Below the pieces are notes generated by a model. It was not told where the DNA came from, searched no databases, and saw only the letters and a program-made list of their open reading frames with translations. The position numbers and the translations under genes were made by a program. This document shows positions 25,078 through 32,378 of a DNA stretch of 34,067 bases, piece by piece. The first letter of the stretch is position 1. Each line of letters begins with the position of its first letter. The stretch is from SSSZ01 sp035345935 (lineage in GTDB: Bacteria; Pseudomonadota; Gammaproteobacteria; Burkholderiales; Rhodocyclaceae). The stretch lies in contig DAORDK010000026.1 in assembly GCA_035345935.1 (NCBI GenBank), positions 1 through 34,067 on the forward strand. Direction: 5' to 3'.

Positions 25078-26021
25078 TTTGCCTGGGCGAGCTTGTCCAG
25101 AATGTCGCCAGCACCTTGAGCCCGCAGCCGGTCGGCGAGTTCCCGACCGAGACGTTCGTCGTCGTCCGCTTCCTTGCCGACTTCGCCGCGGATTTCGCCG
25201 GCGACCATTTCCCGGCCATCCGGAGTGGCGACGAAGCCGCGCAGCCAGAGCCGACCTTCCTCGATCACCGCATAACCGCCAAGGGGAACCTGACAACTGC
25301 CGCCAAGGGCTCGGGAAAACGCCCGCTCGGCCCGCACGCAGTAGGCGGTTTCGGGATCGTTCAAAGGCGCGACGACGGTGGCCATTGCCTCCGCGCCTGC
25401 CACCAGCTCGATGCCCAGGGCCCCCTGGCCGGGGGCCGGCAACGACTGCTCGGGAGTGAGCAGGGCGCGAATGCGAGCCTTGAGACCCAGGCGGATCAAT
25501 CCGGCCGCCGCCAGGATGATGGCGTCGTATTGACCCTCGTCCAGCTTGCGCAGCCGAGTGTCGAGATTGCCCCGCAAACTGCGGATTTCCAGTTGCGGAT
25601 AGCGGGCCCGCAGGATCGCTTCGCGCCGCAAGCTGGAAGTCCCGACGACAGCCCCCGGCGGCAGTTCGTCGAGGCCGGCATAACGGATCGATACGAAGGC
25701 GTCGCGGGGATTCTCGCGAGCCGAAATGGCGGCGAGAACGAAACCCTCGGGCATCACCATGGGCACGTCCTTCATCGAATGGACCGCCAGATTTGCCCGG
25801 CCCTCCGCCATGGCGACTTCGAGTTCCTTGATGAACAGCCCCTTGCCGCCGATCTGTGCCAGAGGCCGGTCGAGAATCTGGTCGCCCTGGGTGGTCATCC
25901 CGAGGATGGTCACGGCTGCCCCGGGATTGAGGGCGGAAAGGCGGTCGCGGACATGTTCGGCCTGCCAGAGGGCAAGGCGGGATTCGCGGGAGGCGATGAC
26001 GATCTGAGTGGGGACGGACAT
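25074..26021 (-). CDS. hemC: Hydroxymethylbilane synthase (porphobilinogen deaminase)
   Basis: Assembles four porphobilinogen units into hydroxymethylbilane. It is 315 aa from ATG 26021 (MSVPTQIVIASRESRLALWQ). The dipyrromethane cofactor is attached to Cys243 in ALGGSCQVPLGGYA. Other landmarks are GDQILDRPLAQIGGKGLFIKELE, AVHSMKDVPM, VVGTSSLRREAI, IRSLRGNLDTRLRKLDEGQYDAIILA and LPAPGQGALGIE. The algR stop lies 50 bases upstream on the same strand; a TAGAAT box lies in between, so hemC may have its own promoter as well as read-through from algZR. Confidence 0.97.
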   Translation of the reverse strand: MSVPTQIVIASRESRLALWQAEHVRDRLSALNPGAAVTILGMTTQGDQILDRPLAQIGGKGLFIKELEVAMAEGRANLAVHSMKDVPMVMPEGFVLAAISARENPRDAFVSIRYAGLDELPPGAVVGTSSLRREAILRARYPQLEIRSLRGNLDTRLRKLDEGQYDAIILAAAGLIRLGLKARIRALLTPEQSLPAPGQGALGIELVAGAEAMATVVAPLNDPETAYCVRAERAFSRALGGSCQVPLGGYAVIEEGRLWLRGFVATPDGREMVAGEIRGEVGKEADDDERLGRELADRLRAQGAGDILDKLAQAK

Positions 26022-26050
26022 GGCGAACGGCTCGCGACGGAAGGGCGCCG

Positions 26051-26056
26051 ATTCTA
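26051..26056 (-). promoter_or_regulatory. Probable -10 box of hemC
   Basis: On the minus strand TAGAATCGGCGCC ends about 23 bases before the hemC ATG. The same extended sequence TAGAATCGGCGC precedes folB. The -35 position shows no good match. Confidence 0.45.
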
Positions 26057-26071
26057 CCACGGGCACTCCGT

Positions 26072-26854
26072 CTAGCCGCCGGTGGCCAGGGCGCGCGCCA
26101 CCGCCCACTGGCGACGACTCACCGGCAATCGATCGGGAACGCCGCGGACCAGAGCCCAGCCATAGGCATCGGCCTCGTCGCCTGCAGCGCGCTCGAATCC
26201 GGCCAAGGCATCCCGCGCCACCAGAACCGCCCGATGCAGCCGCAGGAAACGCTCGGCGAATTCCTGCTCCAGATGGGTCAGCGCCTCGTCGAGGATGTAC
26301 TCCCGCTCCCGGGTGCGGGCAGTGACGTACTTGAGGTCGGCCTTGAAATACAGGATCTCGGCCACCGGAACCAACAGGAGTTTTCCCCGCTCGTGGCAGG
26401 AGAGATGGCTGCGCCCCCCGCCGCGCATCTCGCGCCCGATTGCCGTCAACGTCTCCCCGGACGGACGCTGGGCTCCCCTCACCTTCTGCAGGGCCGCCAG
26501 CAGCCGTTGGGTCCGCACCGGTTTGAGCAGGTAATCGATGGCATTGAGGTCGAAGGCCTGGACCGCATAATTGTCGTAGGCGGTCGCGAAAACCACCGCC
26601 GGCGGATCGACCAGAACCCCGAGATGGCCGGCAAACTCGATCCCATCCATCCCGGGCATGCGGATGTCGGCGAGGACCACATCCACCGGCGTCGTCTTCA
26701 GGAATTCGAGGGCCTCCAGGCCATTGCCCGCCTCTCCGGCGACGGAGTTCGGCAGATTGATGGCAATGTCCGAAAGCAGTTCCCGCAGGCGGGTGCGCGC
26801 CAGCGGTTCGTCGTCCACCAGAAGGACGGTCAAGGGTGAGGGTGTGTTCGGCAT
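26072..26854 (-). CDS. algR: LytTR-family response regulator AlgR
   Basis: Two-component response regulator with an N-terminal receiver and a C-terminal LytTR DNA-binding domain. It is 260 aa. The receiver has the acidic pair LLVDDEP (D14, D15), phosphoacceptor Asp63 in LADIRMPGMDGIEF and the conserved Lys in YLLKPVRTQRL. The LytTR domain covers roughly 150-240 (LLVPVAEILYFKADLKYVTARTREREYILDEALTHLEQEF, ERFLRLHRAVLVAR). The start overlaps algZ by 25 bases. In Pseudomonas the homologous argH/algZ-algR-hemC order controls alginate and pili; the target genes here are unknown. Confidence 0.93.
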   Translation of the reverse strand: MPNTPSPLTVLLVDDEPLARTRLRELLSDIAINLPNSVAGEAGNGLEALEFLKTTPVDVVLADIRMPGMDGIEFAGHLGVLVDPPAVVFATAYDNYAVQAFDLNAIDYLLKPVRTQRLLAALQKVRGAQRPSGETLTAIGREMRGGGRSHLSCHERGKLLLVPVAEILYFKADLKYVTARTREREYILDEALTHLEQEFAERFLRLHRAVLVARDALAGFERAAGDEADAYGWALVRGVPDRLPVSRRQWAVARALATGG

Positions 26855-27843
26855 GGCAGATGGATGAGCACGCGATAATTCTCGGGACCTTCCTCGATAT
26901 CGAGGCGGGCTTCCAGATCGTAGTACAGGGCCAGGCGTTCCCGAATGTTGGCGACCGCCATGTGATTTCCGCGTACATGGCTGCTCCCTCCGGAGGGATT
27001 GGCAATAATGATCACGAGTTCGTCGCGCTTGCGGGAAAAGGAGATGGCGACCGTCCCGCCTTCGGGGCGCGGTTCTATCCCATGGTAGACGGCATTTTCC
27101 AGGAGGGGTTGGAGCATGAGGGGCGGGATGGCCTCATCCAGAGGCACGTCGGCCACTTCCCATAGGATGCGCAGACGTTCCCCCAGGCGCAGGCGTTCCA
27201 GATCGAGATACTGGCGCGCCAGGGCTATCTCGTCGGACAGGGGAACCCGCTCGGCGGGATCCCGGAGCGCCGCGCGAAACAGGTCCGACAGCGACTCGAG
27301 GGCTTCCTCGGCGCGCCGCGGTTCGGCCCGGATCAAGGACAACACGGCATTCAGGGAGTTGAAGAGGAAATGGGGCCGGATGCGGGCGTTGAGCGCCGAG
27401 AGCCGCGCTTCGCTCATGGAGGGTGAGATGGCCCGCAGCCGCAGGGTGAAATAGAAGAGCAGGAGAATGGCCGCCGCCGCGGCCAGGAGGGCCGCCCGGA
27501 GTGCGTCCAGGAAGGTCCCGGAAGTCAATCCAAGCCAGTTCCAAAGATCGCTTTGCAGGGCCGCCAGGCAGGCAGCGACTGCGACGACGACGAATTGAGC
27601 GGCGCGGGGCGGCATTTTCCAGAGTAGATCCCGTATCCCCGCGACGACCCCGAGGGTCAGGAGAAGAACCGGTTCGACCAGGGCTGCGAACTCGACAAAT
27701 CGCCAGGGCCAGCCCCGCAGATCGGGGCTCTGGACCAGAGCCGCCGCCAGCGCCAGTACATTGCCGCCCAGGAGGACGCGCAGCACGACCCCAAGGTTGC
27801 GCCAGTCCGGCAGCGGGTGGACCGCCTGGATTTGTCTTATCAT
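26830..27843 (-). CDS. algZ: LytS/AlgZ-type sensor histidine kinase
   Basis: Membrane histidine kinase partner of AlgR. It is 337 aa. Four hydrophobic segments occupy about residues 17-135. The His_kinase-type H-box IRPHFLFNSLNAVLSLI carries the likely phosphorylated His158. The N-box-like LLQPLLENAVYHGIEP and the segment GNHMAVANIRERLALYY provide the atypical ATP-binding site of this family. It starts at ATG 27843, divergent from argH across 76 bases. The 3' end overlaps algR by 25 bases. Confidence 0.9.
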   Translation of the reverse strand: MIRQIQAVHPLPDWRNLGVVLRVLLGGNVLALAAALVQSPDLRGWPWRFVEFAALVEPVLLLTLGVVAGIRDLLWKMPPRAAQFVVVAVAACLAALQSDLWNWLGLTSGTFLDALRAALLAAAAAILLLFYFTLRLRAISPSMSEARLSALNARIRPHFLFNSLNAVLSLIRAEPRRAEEALESLSDLFRAALRDPAERVPLSDEIALARQYLDLERLRLGERLRILWEVADVPLDEAIPPLMLQPLLENAVYHGIEPRPEGGTVAISFSRKRDELVIIIANPSGGSSHVRGNHMAVANIRERLALYYDLEARLDIEEGPENYRVLIHLPCRTHPHP

Positions 27844-27919
27844 TTCGCTTTCCGAGTCTCCCGTCGCACCGCGCAGGGCATGCCAAACGGAACTCTAACC
27901 CCGATTTCCGCCACTGAAA

Positions 27920-29311
27920 ATGACTTCCAACGCAGCACAATACACTTGGGCCGGCCGATTCTCCGAACCCGTCAGCGACCTGGTCAAACGCTATACCGCC
28001 TCGGTGGACTTCGACCGCCGCATGTGGCGTCAGGATATCCGGGGCTCCCTCGCCCATGCCCGCATGCTGGCCCGCCAGGGCATCATCAACTCCCAGGATC
28101 TGGCCGACATCGAGCGCGGCATGGCGCAGGTGACCCAGGAAATCGAATCCGGCGCTTTCGAATGGTCGCTGGACCTGGAAGATGTGCACCTCAATATCGA
28201 GAAGCGCCTCACTGCCCTGGTCGGCGACGCCGGCAAGCGCCTACACACGGGACGCTCCCGCAACGACCAGGTGGCCACCGACATCCGCCTCTATTTGCGC
28301 GATGCCATCGACGACATCCTCGCCCTCATCCAGTCCTTTCGCTCGGCGCTGCTCGATCTGGCAGACAAGGAAGCGGCGACCCCGATGCCCGGCTTCACCC
28401 ACTTGCAGGTCGCCCAGCCGGTGACATTCGGTCACCACATGCTGGCGTATTTCGAGATGTTCGGCCGTGACGCCGAACGGTACGCGGACTGCCGCCGGCG
28501 GACGAACCGCCTCCCCCTCGGCGCTGCCGCCCTGGCCGGCACCACCTACCCCATCGACCGCGCCTTCGTCGCTGCAGAATTGGGATTTGAGGGGATTTGC
28601 GAGAACTCCCTCGATGCGGTCTCCGACCGCGACTTCGCCATCGAATTCTGCGCCGCCTGCGCCCTTCTCATGACGCACATCTCGCGCCTGTCCGAAGAGC
28701 TGGTGATGTGGATGAGCCCGCGCATCGGCTTCATCCGGATCGCCGATCGCTTCTGCACCGGATCGTCGATCATGCCCCAGAAGAAGAATCCGGACGTTCC
28801 CGAACTGGCCCGGGGCAAGACCGGCCGCGTCAATGGCCACCTGATTGCGCTCCTCACCCTGATGAAAGGTCAGCCTCTGGCCTACAACAAAGACAACCAG
28901 GAGGACAAGGAACCCCTCTTCGACGCCGTGGATACGGTCACCGACACCCTGCGCATTTTCGCCGACCTGGCCGGCGGCATCACCGTCCAGCCAGAGGCGA
29001 TGACGAGCGCCCTGACCCAGGGTTTCGCGACGGCGACGGACCTGGCCGACTATCTGGTCAAAAAGGGACTCCCCTTCCGCGACGCCCACGAGGCGGTCGG
29101 CCATGCCGTGAAGGCTGCCGAGCGGCAAGGCGTCGACCTGCCTCAGCTGCCGCTTTCCGAGTTGCAGACCTTCTGCCCGCTGATCGGCGACGATGTCTAT
29201 GCCGTTCTGAGCGTGGAAGGATCCCTGGCTTCGCGCAACCACATCGGCGGCACGGCACCCGGCCAGGTCCGTGCGGCCATCGCGCGCGCCCGATCCAAGC
29301 TTGCCGGATGA
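27920..29311 (+). CDS. argH: Argininosuccinate lyase
   Basis: Last step of arginine synthesis: cleavage of argininosuccinate to arginine and fumarate. It is 463 aa. The start MTSNAAQYTWAGRFSEPVSDLV, the middle TGRSRNDQVATDIRL and TPMPGFTHLQVAQPVTFGHHMLAY, and the superfamily signature GSSIMPQKKNPDVPELARGK are all intact. It ends VRAAIARARSKLAG. It is divergent from algZ, an order shared with Pseudomonas. The stop overlaps the ATG of the protein kinase gene by 4 bases (ATGA). Confidence 0.98.
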   Translation: MTSNAAQYTWAGRFSEPVSDLVKRYTASVDFDRRMWRQDIRGSLAHARMLARQGIINSQDLADIERGMAQVTQEIESGAFEWSLDLEDVHLNIEKRLTALVGDAGKRLHTGRSRNDQVATDIRLYLRDAIDDILALIQSFRSALLDLADKEAATPMPGFTHLQVAQPVTFGHHMLAYFEMFGRDAERYADCRRRTNRLPLGAAALAGTTYPIDRAFVAAELGFEGICENSLDAVSDRDFAIEFCAACALLMTHISRLSEELVMWMSPRIGFIRIADRFCTGSSIMPQKKNPDVPELARGKTGRVNGHLIALLTLMKGQPLAYNKDNQEDKEPLFDAVDTVTDTLRIFADLAGGITVQPEAMTSALTQGFATATDLADYLVKKGLPFRDAHEAVGHAVKAAERQGVDLPQLPLSELQTFCPLIGDDVYAVLSVEGSLASRNHIGGTAPGQVRAAIARARSKLAG

Positions 29312-30588
29312 CCAGGAAACTCGGCAAGTACGAAATCATCCGCGAGCTGGGGCAGGGGGCCACCAGCACCGTGTTCCTGGGGCGCGATCCTTTCGCCCAG
29401 CGGGACGTCGCCATCAAGGTCGCGACACCCGAAGCCCTGCGAGACCCGGATCGCAGCCGGGTCTATTCCCACCTTTTCCTGAACGAAGCCTCCCTGGTCG
29501 GCAAGCTCGATCACCCCCACATCGTGCAGATTTACGACGCGGTGGTAGCCGAGAATCTCTCGTACATCGTCATGGAGTATGCCCCCGGAGGCACTTTGGA
29601 AACCCACGCCCGTCGGGATAGCCTGCTGCCCGTCGAGCGCGTGATCGAGATCGTATTCAAGTGCACCCGTGCCCTGGATTACGCTTTCCGACTCGGCATC
29701 ACGCACCGGGACATCAAGCCCGCCAACATCCTCCTCTCGCCCGAGACGGACATCAAGATTTCGGACTTCGGTGCCGCCATCACCCGCGAAAATGTGGAGC
29801 GCACCCAGGTTTCCGGCATCGGCTCTCCCGCCTACATGTCGCCGGAGCAAGTTCAGGAAAGACCGCTCGACCACCGGACCGACATCTACTCCCTGGGCGT
29901 CGTCCTCTATCAGCTCCTGACGGGCGATCTGCCTTTCCAGGCCAGCACCAGCTACAGCATGATTTACCAGATCATCCACTCCGTGCCGACGGAACCCTCG
30001 TTTCTTCGCGGAGACCTGCCCCCGGCCCTGGACGCGGTCGTCGCGCGGGCCATGGCCAAGGATGTCGAGGCGCGCTACCAGACCTGGGAGCACTTCGCCC
30101 ATGATCTCGCCCTGGCGGCGCGCAAGCGCTCGCTGCGGGCGCGCAAATTCGATCTTCCGAGTACCGAGAAATTCGATCTCCTACGCGGAATGCCCTTCTT
30201 TCAGGATTTCCCCGATCCCGAGCTTTGGGAAGTCCTCGGCTTCGCCCAATGGGACCGAGTCCCGGCCGAGACCGTGATCATTCACGACGGCGACGACGGT
30301 AGTTTCTTCTGCTTCCTGATCGGCGGCGAACTCAAAGTCACCAAGAACGGGCGCATCCTGCATCTGCTGACCCCCGGGGACTGCTTCGGGGAAATGGCCG
30401 TCGTGACCCGCCGGGGTGCTCCCCGGACGGCAGACGTGACCGCGCTCACCACCGCCAACGTGGTCGTCATCCACCGCGAAGCCCTGGAGGCGGCGAGCGA
30501 AACCTGCCGCATGCATTTCTACCGGGGGTTTCTCGAGGTTCTCGCCAACCGGCTCACCATCGCCAACCAGCGGCTGACCGCGGTCTAG
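29308..30588 (+). CDS. Ser/Thr protein kinase fused to cyclic-nucleotide-binding domain
   Basis: It is 426 aa from ATG 29308. Residues ~8-270 are a complete Hanks-type kinase: glycine loop LGQGATSTVFLG, VAIK with Lys37, Glu60, catalytic loop THRDIKPANILL (Asp135), DFG (153-155), GSPAYMSPEQ (172-181) and DIYSLGVVLYQLLTGDLPF. After a basic linker (RKRSLRARKF) comes a C-terminal cNMP-binding domain (~295-410) with the phosphate cassette GDCFGEMAVVTRRGAPRTAD, including the key Arg373. No membrane segment is visible, so it is cytoplasmic. It probably phosphorylates proteins in response to a nucleotide ligand, which is inference. It is translationally coupled to argH. Confidence 0.93.
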   Translation: MTRKLGKYEIIRELGQGATSTVFLGRDPFAQRDVAIKVATPEALRDPDRSRVYSHLFLNEASLVGKLDHPHIVQIYDAVVAENLSYIVMEYAPGGTLETHARRDSLLPVERVIEIVFKCTRALDYAFRLGITHRDIKPANILLSPETDIKISDFGAAITRENVERTQVSGIGSPAYMSPEQVQERPLDHRTDIYSLGVVLYQLLTGDLPFQASTSYSMIYQIIHSVPTEPSFLRGDLPPALDAVVARAMAKDVEARYQTWEHFAHDLALAARKRSLRARKFDLPSTEKFDLLRGMPFFQDFPDPELWEVLGFAQWDRVPAETVIIHDGDDGSFFCFLIGGELKVTKNGRILHLLTPGDCFGEMAVVTRRGAPRTADVTALTTANVVVIHREALEAASETCRMHFYRGFLEVLANRLTIANQRLTAV

Positions 30589-30603
30589 GGGCGGCACCCG
30601 CCC
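30589..30603 (+). terminator. Perfect hairpin directly after the kinase gene
   Basis: GGGCGG (30589-30594), loop CAC, CCGCCC (30598-30603) starts at the base after the stop codon. There is no T-tract, so it may act with Rho or protect the 3' end. Confidence 0.45.
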
Positions 30604-30675
30604 ATCGACCGGGACAATGGTGCAAGTCTGAAGCGGAGCACGAAGGCGCCGGCCTGGATTTGCAGGCGACCGACA

Positions 30676-31167
30676 CTATCGGAGCGAGTAAGCCACCAAC
30701 TCCGTCGTATTGTCGTCAGGGACTTCGGTACTCATGTTCCCCATTCCACCGCCCAAGTCCTGCTGGCGCTGTTTGACCAAGCGCTTCGCCGCCTTGGCGT
30801 ACCAAACAGTGAACACGGACTGAACGGGAATCCGGAATCCGAGCATGCGAGTGAGTCGAATCTGAATTTTTGTGGTCTCGAAGATTCCGGCTGGCACGGT
30901 GATCGTCTCCTCGCCCAGTACCTTGGCTTCGGTAGCACAAACCGACCGGTTCAGGCAGAGGTCCCAGTTTTGAAATTCGATCCCGCTCAAATCTAACCCG
31001 CCCCGGCTACCCGCAAACGCGATAAGGTAGGGCGAGAAGAAGACATCCCCAAGAGACCCCACGAGGGCCGGTTTTCCGTCGTAAGCCCACTCGGCAGTGC
31101 CTCGATTGGCGACGGAATCGCAGTATCGGAGAGCGGCATTTGGGGGTAACTCCCTTGGGGGTATCAC
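30676..31167 (-). pseudogene. 3' remnant of an exported/envelope-type gene, fused to integrase start region
   Basis: The open frame gives 163 aa from a GTG inside the TACCCCC repeats, but its first ~20 codons come from repeat and integrase-start DNA. Genuine-looking sequence begins near VANRGTAEWAYDGKP and continues FFSPYLIAFAG, WDLCLNRSVCATEA, GEETITVPAGIFETTKIQIRL, VFTVWYAKAAKRLVKQRQ and NTTELVAYSLR. The pattern 'VPAG.F.T..I' then 'VWYA...KR.VK' then 'ELV.Y.L' is one I associate with C-terminal domains of exported lipoprotein-like proteins. There is no signal peptide, as expected if the 5' half was deleted. Whether the remnant is still translated is unknown. Confidence 0.6.
31116..31139 (-). 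pseudogene. First eight codons of a P4-type tyrosine integrase
   Basis: On the minus strand, ATG at 31139 reads M-P-L-S-D-T-A-I, the stereotyped N-terminus of integrases with a DUF4102 arm-binding domain (MPL(S/T)DTAIRxAKP). Directly after these 24 bases the match stops and unrelated sequence follows; the frame ends at a TAG at 30993-30995. The five TACCCCC repeats directly upstream are where integrase arm sites are expected. This looks like a deletion junction that removed the integrase body. Confidence 0.65.
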
Positions 31168-31200
31168 CAGTTACCCCCACTTATACCCCCAGTTACCCCC
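31142..31200. repeat. Five TACCCCC heptamers, likely integrase arm-type sites
   Basis: GGGGGTA occurs at 31142-31148 and 31157-31163, and TACCCCC at 31172-31178, 31184-31190 and 31194-31200. The two orientations face each other and are spaced 14-15 bases or 10-12 bases apart. They lie just before the integrase start codon on the minus strand, where arm sites of an attP normally lie. Confidence 0.6.
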
Positions 31201-31240
31201 GGATTTCAATACCCAACCCCGGACGACTATGGACGGAAAA

Positions 31241-31279
31241 AAGGCCGGAAACCTTGTATTTACTTGGTTATCCGGCCTT
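31241..31279 (-). terminator. Strong hairpin with T-tract on the minus strand
   Basis: AAGGCCGGA (31241-31249) pairs perfectly with TCCGGCCTT (31271-31279), with an inner AACC/GGTT pairing. Six A residues precede it on the plus strand, so on the minus strand it reads as a 9-bp stem ending in TTTTTTCC, a Rho-independent terminator form. It would stop transcripts entering the integrase region from the right. Confidence 0.6.
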
Positions 31280-31304
31280 AGTCGCTCATCTCTGGACTAG
31301 ATTC

Positions 31305-31325
31305 TGGTGGTGGAGAGACTCCACC
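31305..31325. other. Candidate att core: tRNA/tmRNA-like 3' end with palindrome
   Basis: GGTGGAG (31309-31315), AGA, CTCCACC (31319-31325) is a perfect inverted repeat. Read on the minus strand the segment is GTCTCTCCACCACCAGAA, which resembles the 3' end of a tRNA or tmRNA with an encoded CCA. Such 3' ends are the usual attB of P4-type integrases. No complete tRNA structure surrounds it. Confidence 0.4.
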
Positions 31326-31409
31326 GAAAGAACCGGCATCTTAAAGCATTTCGGGGTTTTTAGGAAGGATTGAGGCCAGTAGGGGCTTCGGAGGGGGTTT
31401 TTCGCATCT

Positions 31410-31541
31410 CTACCACCCCCGCCCATGCACCGAGTCGCTATCCAGCCAAGGGAAATAGCTGAGTTCGATTCCGCGAACCGCAATCACACTCACGAACATG
31501 GCAATCGCCACCAAGAGGCGGCCAAAAAGAAAATTTGCCAA
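31410..31541 (-). CDS. Possible 43-codon hydrophobic peptide
   Basis: On the minus strand a TTG-started frame gives a basic/hydrophobic helix FLFGRLLVAIAMFVSVIAV followed by a short polar tail (ELSYFPWLDSDS) and a TAG stop at 31410-31412. It looks like a signal anchor of a small membrane protein, or the surviving 5' end of a truncated gene. No ribosome binding site is evident. Its start lies within the promoter region of the divergent cassette. Confidence 0.25.
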   Translation of the reverse strand: MANFLFGRLLVAIAMFVSVIAVRGIELSYFPWLDSDSVHGRGW

Positions 31542-31563
31542 AGTGTCAACCGAATTGTAAACT
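31535..31563 (+). promoter_or_regulatory. Promoter of the three-gene cassette
   Basis: TTGCCA (31535-31540) and TAAACT (31558-31563) are separated by exactly 17 bases, a good -35/-10 pair. An inverted repeat AACCGA (31548-31553) / TCGGTT (31568-31573) brackets the -10 box and could be an operator. Confidence 0.5.
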
Positions 31564-31592
31564 TCAGTCGGTTACTTGGAGGTAATCGATAG

Positions 31593-32378
31593 ATGGGAAC
31601 CCCGCTCAAGAACCCGCCCGTGTACCTGACCTTGGCCCAGGTGCGGTTCAACCCGATTCTGAAACTGGCCGATTTTCTGCCCAGCATCCAGGAGAGCTTC
31701 CGTCAGGCTGGCTATCCCGACTTCGATCGCCAGCACATTATCTCGATCCAGCTGACCGCCCAAGAAGGCCAACCGCCTGCTCCGACCCCTGTTCAGCAGG
31801 AAAGATTCCTGCTCGGCAACGTCGAAAAGACGCATACATTCATCCTGGATGGCCAGAGCCTCACCCTTCAGTCGACCAATTACGGCCAATTTGAAACCTT
31901 CTCGGCTTGCTTCCTGGATGGGCTGAACATCGTCAATGATGCAGTGAAGCTCGCATTCACCGAACGCGTCGGCCTTCGCTATCTCGACCGTGTGATGCCG
32001 CAAGCTGGAGAAACCATTGAGCAGTACCTCGTTGACCAGGTTCAAGGCCTGAATTCACGCCTCGGCGGACGCCCGCTCTATTCTTTTACGGAAGCAATGA
32101 ACGAAATCGGGAACATCAAGCTGCTGAGTCGGGTTGCCATCCAAGAGGGCCCACTGGCCTTCCCCCCGGATATCCAACCAGGGAACATGCGAATTTCGGA
32201 AAGGTTTACGTCCTACGTCGGAAACAGTGCCATCCTCGATAACGATGGTTTCGTGGAAGGTCGTGAAGCGTTTTCGACGAAGGCGGTTGCCGAACATCTC
32301 GACGCCATCCACAAGGTCATCGGATCTGCATTCAAGACCACCGCGACGCCTTACGCATTTGCTGCCTGGGATAAGTGA
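31593..32378 (+). CDS. TIGR04255-family protein (261 aa), first gene of the cassette
   Basis: The ATG is preceded by TTGGAGGTAAT, a strong ribosome binding site. The protein matches my memory of the sporadically distributed TIGR04255 family: PLKNPPVYLTLAQVRFNPILKL at the start, QQERFLLGNVEKTHTFIL, LTLQSTNYGQFETFSACFLDGLNIV, the signature FTERVGLRYLDRVMP, and ILDNDGFVEGREAFSTKAVAEHLDAIH near the end. It is soluble, with no signal or membrane segment. The family has no established function. Its stop overlaps the GTG start of the next gene by 4 bases. Composition is richer in A/T than the housekeeping genes, which suggests transfer. Confidence 0.85.
   Translation: MGTPLKNPPVYLTLAQVRFNPILKLADFLPSIQESFRQAGYPDFDRQHIISIQLTAQEGQPPAPTPVQQERFLLGNVEKTHTFILDGQSLTLQSTNYGQFETFSACFLDGLNIVNDAVKLAFTERVGLRYLDRVMPQAGETIEQYLVDQVQGLNSRLGGRPLYSFTEAMNEIGNIKLLSRVAIQEGPLAFPPDIQPGNMRISERFTSYVGNSAILDNDGFVEGREAFSTKAVAEHLDAIHKVIGSAFKTTATPYAFAAWDK

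Noticed and set aside
29197..30102. 301-codon frame antisense to the protein kinase
   Set aside because: The opposite strand encodes a kinase with all catalytic motifs; no domain here.
31142..31279. Repeats considered as a replication origin or CRISPR
   Set aside because: Units are 7 bases in mixed orientation beside an integrase start; no DnaA boxes, no repeat-spacer pattern.
31140..31373. Plus-strand 77-codon frame across the repeat region
   Set aside because: Runs through the TACCCCC repeats and hairpin, with no start signal and no recognisable sequence.
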